A stretch of DNA of 64,000 nt from Rattus norvegicus (Eukaryota; Chordata; Mammalia; Rodentia; Muridae): contig NC_086034.1 in assembly GCF_036323735.1 (NCBI RefSeq), positions 28,058,439 to 28,122,438 of the forward strand. The letters run 5' to 3'. This document shows, in pieces, positions 49,511-58,300 of this stretch. The translations under genes and the position numbers were made by a program. The notes beneath the pieces are model-generated. The model made no database searches. It saw only the letters and a list, made by a program, of their open reading frames with translations, and was not told the DNA's origin. Each line of letters opens with the position of its first letter. The stretch's first letter is position 1.

Positions 49511-49765
49511 TTTACCTTGAGTGTTGAAACAGGATCTCTAAGTGTACTAAGAGCTCACTGATTTGGTTAGAATAGCTGACCTGGGCTTCCTGGTCTCCTG
49601 TCCAAGGACTTTCCTAAGGCCCCTCCTGCCTTTGCCTCCCCAATCCTGAGACTATGGGTGCGTGCTGCTGCACCTGGCTTTTTAAAACTTAAGTTAGCTG
49701 TGGATCTGAATTCAGATCCTCATGCTTTTGCCATGGGACTCTGCCCACTGAAATGTTTCCCTAGT
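49511..49765 (-). mobile_element. Composite rodent SINE (B1-like plus tRNA-like)
   Basis: A reversed B1-like part (TGCCTTTGCCTCCCCAATCC, GGGTGCGTGCTGCTGCACCT) is followed by GATCCTCATGCTTTTGCCAT, a reversed tRNA-derived head. Confidence 0.55.
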
Positions 49766-51202
49766 TTCTCTCTTTACTTCTAAACCTTTAAAGTTTCCTA
49801 GCATTATTTTAAGGCCTTGAGAATTCTGGTCTATCCCACTTCTTCCTCTGAAACCTTACCATGCACTCACCCCATTCACCACATCCTGGATCTCAGTTCC
49901 CTGAACTGTCACACTCCTGTTTTGTCCCTCCCTCTTCTTCGCTGCCTGTGACCAGCATTCTCTGCAGGATGGGCTTCCTGCTTTTTTCTTCCATCAATAG
50001 CTTTTTTGTACTCTGAGTTGCCCTCTGATTTTTGGAGTAATTTGAGCCCCTGTGTTATGTATCTCTAAATTCTTCATTGTGGTTATAAATATGTACTAAC
50101 TGAAATAATTTTTGTGTCTGTGTTTTTACCCAACTATAAATGCTACCACATCTGAAACTATCAAAATACCATGAGCTGTAAATGTTCAATGCTCATAATG
50201 CAGTCTAGTACACACTAGACCTCAATGATGGAACAAATAAACATTTTATGAGTAATCTCTGATACAGCTTTAAGAGAACAACTTGCCCTGTTATTCATAT
50301 CTAGGCCTTATTTTTTCTTGATCTGGCCTGAATAAATAGGGACTATATCCTCTAGTTCTCATGTCTTACATGCATGCACACAATAGGCTTTATAAAAATA
50401 ATTTCAACTTTTATAAAGAGGAAGCAAAACCAACAATATACAATGGGAATATTTACTTGGTCTCAGAATTCGAATGATTTAGTACCATACAAAAATTTTC
50501 AAATTTGTCTTACTCATATTGACAATGATAGAAAGCTCACATTAACATTAAGTTATCTTTAAAAAAATCATATGATTTGAAATTAAACAAACGAGTAAAC
50601 AAACAAACAGAAAAAATGGTCTTATTGCTAAGAAATTTCAACATAGTTAAAAATGACCAGTGTGTGATTATTGGTAAAGTGAGTAAGGCTCTCCTTCCCT
50701 AGATTATCTGGTAGTCAGCCAACAAGCCCATGACTTTTGTCCATGTCTTTTGGGTCTTGAGTTATCCTACTGAGTCAGGCAATTGAAGAACAATTTGGAG
50801 TCAACAGCATAGAAGATTTTTCTGATACAGAAAGCTGACCTTAAAGAATCTCTAGTTTGACTATCTTTGTCAGGTATTTGAACTGAACATCTCCACACAG
50901 CCTCACTACCCCTGCCTCTGTCATCATGATTTTAGGTAAAATATGTACAAAACTCATTTGCTTTGCCTGTTTTTATTCCAGGATAAGTCATACATTAAAA
51001 GGAAAAGAAGAAATCCAATTCTATGTTTTTGTACCTATGGATTTTTCTCATTGTCTTCTGTTTTTAATGTAATCACCTCTCATCTAACCTCTAACAATAC
51101 AAATGAATGTCATGCTTTGAAGGAAGTTCACAAACACATATTGAGCTCCCATCCAGAAGACTCTATTTGGGTGATGTCAAATCTTTCTCTACGGCTACTG
51201 AC
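49766..51202. other. Marchf1 intron downstream of the cassette exon; no other exon seen
   Basis: Unique sequence with no second exon. It lies just 3' of the cassette donor in transcript orientation and could hold splicing signals, which I cannot identify by eye. Confidence 0.5.
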
Positions 51203-51961
51203 CTGCACACTTCGAAATTTTCAGAGCCATCATCATCAGCACCAGGAGACTTCTGGGTAGAGGTATTCAGCTGGAGCCCTGAGCCATCCACACAACCTCT
51301 CCCATTTGCAGCTGCCAGGATTTCAGTATGGAAATCAGTTTCTGAAAATCTTTTCTTGATTGTTTCTTTTTGCCTAAGTGTATGCAAGGGCTGAGGATCT
51401 CTGTGACAGTATTTGCCTTTACTCCCTGAGTGGTTCCCTGCGGGTGTCTTCTCCACCAAGGATGCGCTTGGCAGTGGATGACTGCATTCTTGGTACCTTA
51501 TGACTTTTCCTCTACAGATGTTTAAAGTGTGACTCCCACATTCTGTCAGCTCTTGGTGCTTTGCACCATTGGATTCCAGATCAACAAGGCCAATTCTGTC
51601 AGGAATGGAAGACCCAGCCAAGTTTCTACATGGCTTATTATTTCTCCTTCGCCGAGACAGTCTGACTTTAACCTGGGCTTGTCTTTTTGCCTGAATCCCG
51701 TGACTCTCATCTGTGGAAGATGAATCTGAAGACTCCATATCAAGTTCTCTCCACCTTGAACTTGAGATCTGGAGGTGAAAGTCGTTTCTTCTCTCCTTGG
51801 CTTGCTCTTCTGCATGCTCATATCTCTGAGAGACCCTTCTCCTCCTCCTAGGATTTTGTCTTACTGGTTTCTTACCAGATTCTTTTCTAGTGTGCCTCAG
51901 CACCATGACAGGGGTGCAGTGCTCAAATGCATCTTCTGACATGTCATGCAAGATGGAAGAT
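51203..51961 (-). CDS. Marchf1: Marchf1 in-frame cassette exon (long-isoform specific), 253 codons
   Basis: This 759-bp exon lies between the 80-bp exon and the RING-CH exon. The acceptor AG is at 51962-51963 after a long C/T-rich stretch, and the donor is GTCAGT (GT at 51201-51202). It starts with the last base of an Arg codon and ends with the first two bases of another, so it can be included or skipped without changing frame. The peptide is hydrophilic and looks disordered, with no membrane segment. It has basic clusters at exon residues 38-43 (PRRRRR) and 104-107 (RRRR) and an acidic/Ser run at 77-87 (ESSDSSSTDES, casein-kinase-2-like). It ends ...NFEVC-R, placing a Cys exactly where the RING-CH finger needs its first ligand. 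A frame open for 253 codons with correct phase at both ends is strong evidence of coding. Long MARCHF1 and MARCHF8 isoforms with an insert at this position exist as I recall. The function of the insert is unknown to me. Confidence 0.88.
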
Positions 51962-52095
51962 CTATACAAGGCAACAGGCAAAGGATAGGAAGTGGGAATG
52001 GAAAGGAAAGTCATGGGAAAACAGAGAAAGAGAAAGAATGATGAACATGACAGTGTGAACAGACATTGGTAAAGATAAACTGAAGACAAACTAAA

Positions 52096-52111
52096 GTGTG
52101 TGTGTGTGTGG
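52096..52111. repeat. Short (GT)n in the 267-nt intron between two Marchf1 exons
   Basis: About seven to eight GT units on this strand, thus a CA repeat in the Marchf1 pre-mRNA, roughly 120 nt after the donor of the 80-bp exon and 135 nt before the cassette acceptor. Confidence 0.9.
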
Positions 52112-52228
52112 TAACAACCATGGACAACATAAAGCAGAAGCAGGAGCCATAGATTCTCAGGTCATGAAACAAAAGTACAAAATACTGGTCTAAGATATGT
52201 TGAATAAGATCATTTGCCCAGGGCTTAC

Positions 52229-52308
52229 CTGCAGATGTCTTGAGTAGATGGACAGACAGACAACCTTGACTGGCTCCTGGGAGCTGTCCCTGTCGTTGGG
52301 CTGCTTGC
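52229..52308 (-). CDS. Marchf1: Marchf1 exon just upstream of the RING-CH finger
   Basis: This 80-bp exon encodes 26 codons (ASSPTTGTAPRSQSRLSVCP, then STQDIC) plus two bases of an Arg codon. It matches the cytoplasmic N-terminal region of MARCHF1 immediately before the zinc finger. The acceptor AG is at 52309-52310 within TTTCTCCAG, and the donor is GTAAGC (GT at 52227-52228). Its last complete codon is the first zinc-ligand Cys of the RING-CH C-x2-C motif; the second Cys is in the RING-CH exon at 22003-22183. It can be spliced either to that exon (C-R-I-C-H-C) or to the 759-bp cassette only 267 nt downstream. If the intron is retained, the codon after Arg is TAA. The usual upstream exons (MLGWCEAIAR... 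in human) are not in this window. Confidence 0.96.
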
Positions 52309-52419
52309 CTGGAGAAACAAGTTAGATAATTTGGCATCTTGATTAAGGTAATACATGGTTGATATCTTGCTTTTTTTCCACATATTTAAAAAATTGCAAC
52401 AAATGTGGCTGCTGGTCAT
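52309..52419 (-). CDS. Marchf1: Marchf1 alternative N-terminal coding segment (37 codons), contiguous with the next exon
   Basis: An open frame runs straight through the acceptor of the 80-bp exon and adds 37 codons, MTSSHICCNF at the start and KLSNLFLQ at the end, directly joined to ASSPTTG. I recall a shorter human MARCHF1 isoform of 272 residues. The canonical form is 289 residues with 54 before ASSPTTG; replacing those 54 with 37 gives exactly 272, which supports this as an alternative first coding exon. The ATG at 52419-52417 has A at -3. A second in-frame ATG three codons upstream (52428-52426, also A at -3) could extend the rat protein by Met-Ser-Ser; I chose the downstream one to fit the 37-residue length. 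Use of this start needs a promoter or 5'UTR exon above 52430. The segment lacks a signal peptide or membrane span. Confidence 0.8.
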
Positions 52420-52429
52420 GCTGCTCATA

Positions 52430-53917
52430 GTGAGGCTCTACGTCTGGGAAGTCGGAAGGCTTGTTTTGCAAAAGTAAAACTCATTTAGGGAACTTGAAAC
52501 AGCTGATGTGCTGCACTGCCCCGTTGTTGCTTCACTTATGAGAGAGGAAGATGGTTCCACAAGTTTCTAATCTATTTACCGTGAGCACTGGAGCAGAATA
52601 GCCCAATTTGCCTGGGAAACAAATGAGTATTTAGAGGCCCCCAATGAAGTAAAGGGCTACAAAGCTAAGATGTGAGAAGGGTCATGATAGGCTGGCAAGT
52701 GTGAATAATCAAATAGCCAGCAGGTTGCTAGATAACTCCTTCAGTTAGCAACATAGCCCCATGAGACCATATATATTTGAAAATAGTTTGTAATATATAA
52801 AAAGCCTGCAGCTACTACTTTTGTGAATTCATTATTGGTGTAAACAAAACCCCTCTTTTAAAACGCAGTTAACATTTCTTACATTTTGTCCCTCCTTAGG
52901 ACACACTAAGTTTGAAGCTAAGAGCTCGAAATAAGCCAAATGGCTAATACAAAGTATATTTCACTAAATTCTTTCTTTTGATGTTCATTATTTTTTTACT
53001 CCACTTGACCTCATCACACTCTTACGTTTGATGCAGACAATGATGATAAAGTAGAAGCCGTGTAAGCTAATAATTCACTATTGGAGTTACCCCATGGCTT
53101 TACCTAATCTTTACAATATGGAAAAATTGACAGTTTGAATTATTTAGAACCATTTCTGCATATTCAATTAGCACACCAAGTGTTTGTGGTAAACACTACA
53201 ATTATTTTTAAGTACTGTTGAAGAAGCTTAGAAATTGAAGTGCTTTTTGTTAACATTTGGATTAAGAATCTGACTCTGTCTTCCATGTTCTAATCACCAG
53301 AGATGAAGCCTCTTTCCTTTTGAACAAGAGAAACCAAGGGAATTATGGTCCATACTCTAGCCAGGTTGACTGATTCAGTAAAATACACAGTTTTCTCACT
53401 AAGAGAAAGAAAAGATTCTAAGAGAAGAAAGAACAAATTTCAAAGTATTTCTCAAAACCCTTGGGTTTAAAATGTGGAAAATATCTAACAATTATGATTT
53501 GGGGGTTCAGAAAAAGGGAAACTAATTTTAAACCAAGAGACAAAAGAAAAATTGTGTAAGTCTTTATCACTAGAATTATTAAACACATTTGTGTATAATG
53601 TCAACCAGTTTTTGGTAGTCTTATATCAGTCGCAGAAACATCACACAGGAAGGATAGTTTGGCTAACATTAAAAGGCAAATGGGAATGATTAAAGAAGAG
53701 ACTGAGACATTCTGGGCTGACAAAACAGTGTGCTGAAAGGCTAGCATTGTGAATGTGTTCTCTGCCTGATGGCGTGCCTTCTGTGGCCTTCTAACTTACA
53801 GGTTTCTATCACCTCATGAATATTGTCTGTTTAGATCCATGAATCTTTGTAAGTATCAACACATATTTCATGACATATAATATCTGTATTATCAAAATTA
53901 ACTTCTTTCAAGTCGTC
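52430..53917. other. Sequence upstream of the alternative Marchf1 start; no coding exon seen
   Basis: No repeat or exon is recognised here. If the alternative first exon is real, its 5'UTR and promoter should lie within this stretch on the minus strand. Weak candidates are an ETS-type GAGGAAG at 52544-52550 on the plus strand and a TATATA-containing AT-rich patch near 52785-52800. Neither is evidence of function by itself. Confidence 0.3.
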
Positions 53918-53945
53918 ATCATCATGATCATCATCATCATCACCA
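53918..53945. repeat. (ATC)n microsatellite
   Basis: CATCATCATCATGATCATC and further CATCAT units. Confidence 0.9.
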
Positions 53946-53965
53946 TTTTCTTTCAAAACATGGTC

Positions 53966-54140
53966 TGGCGCTGCAAAGATCGCTCAGTTGGTAAAGGTCC
54001 TCCTCAAGCCTTATGATCTGAAGTTAATCCTTTGGTTCCATGTGGTAGACAGAGAGCACTAGGACCTGTAAGTTCTCCTCTGATCCCCTTACAGTATAGG
54101 CATGCCACCAATAGGTAAATAAGTAAGTAAAAAAAGAAAG
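53966..54140 (+). mobile_element. B3-type SINE, degenerate
   Basis: GGCGCTGCAAAGATCGCTCA, then GTTGGTAAAGGTCC at the head, TCCTCTGATCCCC in the body, and an AAGTAAGTAAAAAAAG tail. Confidence 0.7.
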
Positions 54141-55097
54141 AAAACAATCTAAATCCATAAAATAAAGCTCTGTATAGATCTAAGATTTATATATTGCATT
54201 TCTGTTCTTTAAATAATGAGCAATCACTGTCCTTAGATGTGCATCTTATAGTATTCACATAGAAATTATTAGGAGCTCTGGACAGACTAAGCACCAAGCA
54301 AAGCTCATTTTTGAAGATTAATACTTATTCACTTTCAAATTGTGAATGAGGTATGTTAACTTGCTACAGATATTACTATGGATATGACCCACATTATGAT
54401 GGGCACAGATACAACTAGCTATGAACTGGCGCAAGGATATTGAAAGAGGCATAATGAGAGCAAACTCATTTTATAATCTCATGTGTCTACAAAAATACAT
54501 ATTGTACAATGGAAACATTTATTATTGAGTAAATACTCAGAACAGTAATGCTTTGTAGAATATTTGGTTCCACAGTGACACTGAATCAAGTGGGTTTCAT
54601 AGCATAACTTTTTACTATTTTGGCTACTAGGAAACAGTCCATGTTCCCAAAAGGCACATTCAAATTGCTCAAACTAAAGGTTACTTTATTCATGGTCATA
54701 CTTAACAGAAGATGAGACCTGTGCTCTTGAGCATCCCCTGAGCTTTCCTGCATGGTGACTGCCTCCCTCCTCTGGAACTGTACCTATCTGCTTTCCTATT
54801 CTTGGTCTCTTCTGGTTCCTTTGTCTCTTGCCTGGGACCTGCATGTGTATAGTAGGTCAATCCCAGCAAGTAATGCCTAGATTAGTGTCAGTGGGTAAAT
54901 GTTTCTCTACTCTGCAGAAAGGTCAATTCTAGAAGATTCTGTCCTGAAGTTTTCAACAGGTTTCTAGCTGATTAAAGGCTATTTTCTTTCTACTGTGAAT
55001 ATGTCCTTTGGTGCTTCCTCATTCTTCGTCTTAACTTTTCAATGCTTTGTTTTTGTTTACTTTCTAAAACTTTGATTGTTCAGTTTATAAAAAGGTT
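54141..55097. other. Intronic sequence, no gene
   Basis: AT-rich; nothing recognised. Confidence 0.55.
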
Positions 55098-55322
55098 CCT
55101 GCAATCCACTAAGAGCATCTAGGTAAGACTTCAGGCATGCTGACACAAAGATCATCTAGCTAGAACTGCATTCTTGCAGCCCATTAAAGCAGCATCTAGG
55201 TAAAACTGCATGCTTGCAGATCTCTCAGACAGCATGTATATAACTACATGCCTACATCCCACAAAGAGAGAATCTAGTTAAGAATAAATGCATGTAGCCC
55301 ACTAAGAGCATGTACAAAATAC
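55098..55322. repeat. Degenerate ~40-bp tandem array (5-6 units)
   Basis: A motif approximating CCCACTAAGAGCAGCATCTA, then GGTAAAACTGCATGCTTGCAG, recurs near 55106, 55146, 55181, 55220, 55258 and 55298 with many substitutions. It lies just upstream of the L1 body. Confidence 0.75.
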
Positions 55323-55384
55323 TGAAGTTATAACTGGTTGACTCATCTCATAAAAATGAAAGACCTGCTCCTGCACACTAAAGC

Positions 55385-58300
55385 CTGCCTGTCTCCCAGG
55401 AGGTCTACTGTAACCAGGGACAAAGGAGGACTGCTCTAACCAGGGACACACAGAGGAGGCCTACTCCGACCAGGGACACAGGAGGCCTGACCTAACCAGA
55501 GACAGCATTGCCTGTCTCCTAGGAGGCTTCTCTAATCCAGGCTCTATATGCTTCTAAGGAGTCCTATTGCAGTCCGAGGCAGCCAGGCCAATTAACACCA
55601 GAGATAACCAGATGGTGAAAGGCAAGTGCAAAAATATAACCAACAGAATCCAATATAATTTGGCATCATCAGAACCCAGTTTCTGATCACAGCAAGTCTT
55701 GGATACCCTAAAATACCTAAAAAGAAAGATTCTAACATAAAATCCCATCTTATGGAAATGATAGAGGCCTTTAAGAAATACAGGAAAAACACAAGCAAAC
55801 AGGTAAAAGCCCTTAAAGAGGAAACAAATCTGTTAAACAAAATAGAAAATGCAACCAAACAGATAAAGGAATCGAATAAAATGGGTTTAAGGCCTAAAAA
55901 TGAAATTAGAAACAATAAAAAAATCACAAATGGAAGCACCCCTAAAGATAGAAAACCAAAAAGATCAGGAGTTATAGATGCAAGCATCACCGACAGGATA
56001 CAAGATATGGAAGAGAGAATCTCAGGCATGGAAGATACTGTAGAAGATAGTGACACATTAGTCAAAGAAAATACATAGTGTAAAAAGTTACTAACCCAAA
56101 ACATCCAGGAAAATTGGGACACAATATAAAGACCAAACTGAAGAATAATAGGAAGAGAAGAGGGGGGAAAATTCTCAGTTCAAAGGGCCAGAGAAAACAT
56201 CTTCAACAAAATCATAGAAGAAAACTTCCCAAGCCTAAAGAAAGAGATGACCATAAAGATGTAAGAAGCCCACAAAAGACCAAATAGATTGGACTAGAAA
56301 AGAAAATTATCCTGCCACATAAAAATCAAACCACTACATATACAGAACAAAGGGAGTCTATTAAAAGCAGTAATAAAAAAGCCAAGTAACAAATAAAATT
56401 AGAACTACTAGAATTATACCAGATTTCTCAATGAAGATGCAAAAAGCCAGAAGATCCTAGACAGATGTCATACAGTCCCATAAGAGACTATAGATGCCAA
56501 CCCAGGCTACTAAACCCAGTAAAATTCTCATCACCATAGATAAAGAAACCAAGATATTTCATAACGAAACAAATTTAAATAATATTTTAGAATACTCCAA
56601 CACAAGAAGAGTGATCATCTCATAACAACCCCAAAAGAAGATTATCATACATTATCACTTGCAACAACAAAAATAAAAGAACCAACAATCATTGGTTTTT
56701 AATATCTCTCAACATCAATGGACTCAATTCCCCAATAAAAAGACACAGACTAACAGGCTGAATACATAAACAGGATCCATTATTCTGGTGCACACACCAA
56801 ACACACACCAACAACAAAGATAAATACCACCTCAGAGTAAAGGGCTATAAAACAGTTTTCCAAGCAAATGTTTCCAAGAAACAAACTGGAGTAGCCATTC
56901 TAATATCCAATAAAATAGACTTTCAAAAATTATCAAAAGTGATGGGGAAGGACACTTCATATTCATCAAAGGAAAAAAAATCCAATGAGATGAAGTCTCA
57001 ACTCTGAATATCTATGCCCCAATTGCAAGGGCACCCACGTTCATAAAAGAAATGTTACTGAAGCTCAAAGCACACGTTGAACCTTCCACGATAATAGTAG
57101 GAGATTTCAACACCCTACTGTTACCAATGGACAGATTATGGAAACAGAAACTAAACAGAGTCACAGTGAAACTATCAGAAGTTATGAACCAAATGGATTT
57201 AATAGATATCTACAGAATATGTCACCCCATGAACAAGAGAATAGACCTTATCAGCACCTCATGGAACCTTCTAAAAATTGACCATATAATTGGACACAAA
57301 ACAAGCCTCAACAGATAAAAGAAGATTGAAATAATCCCATGCATTCTATTAGATCACCATGGTCTTAGGCTGGACATAGTAACAATAAAAACAAGAGAAA
57401 GTGGACATACTCATGGAAACTGAACAGGGAAGAAATAGGAAAGAAATTAAAGGCTTTCTAGAATTCAATGAAAATAAAGGCACAGCATATGGAAATATGG
57501 GAAACAATGAAAGCAGTGTGAAGAAGAAAATTCATAGCATTAAGTGCTTTCATAAAGAAAATGGAGAGATCCTATACTAGCAACCTAACAGCATGCCTGA
57601 AAGCTCTACAACAAAGAGAAGCAAACAAACCCAACAGGAGTAGACATGCCAGAAATAGCAAAACTCAGGGCTGAAATCAACAAATTAGAAACAAAGAGAA
57701 CAATACAAAGAATCAACAAAACCAAGAGCTGGTTCTTTGAGAAAAATCAATAAGACAGATAAACCCTTAGCAAAATTAACCAAATTAAAAAAATCAGAAA
57801 TAAAAAGGGAGACATAAAAACAGAAACTGAAGTGATTCAAAAAAATAACCGGATCTCACTACAAAAGCCTGTAGTTAATAAAACTGAAAAAATCTAGATG
57901 AAATGGATGATTTTTTTCTAGACAGATACCACAGTCCAAAGTTAAATCATGATCTTGTAAACTATCTAAACAGTCCCATAACTCCTAAGGAAATAGAAGC
58001 AGTCATTGAAATCCTCCTAACCAAGAAAAAAACCAAAACAAACAAGTAAACATCATCATCATCATCAACAACAACAACATCAAAATAAAAGTAAATAAAA
58101 AGAGAAAACCTGGGCCATATAGTTTCAATGCAGAATTCTACCAGACCTTCAAAGAAGAACTAATGCCAATGCTCCTCAAATTAATCCATAAAACCAGAAC
58201 CAGAAGGAACACTACCTAATTCATTCTATGTATCAATAGTTACTTTGACACCTAAACCACATGAAGACACTACAAAGAAAGATAACTTTGGACCAATTTT

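Noticed and set aside
51529..51723. Plus-strand frame within the cassette exon
   Set aside because: It is the antisense shadow of the Marchf1 coding strand.
52011..52337. 108-codon minus-strand frame overlapping the 80-bp Marchf1 exon
   Set aside because: It is in a different frame from the Marchf1 coding frame and crosses the intron.
55592..56122. 176-codon minus-strand frame
   Set aside because: It is the antisense shadow of A-rich L1 ORF1 sequence.
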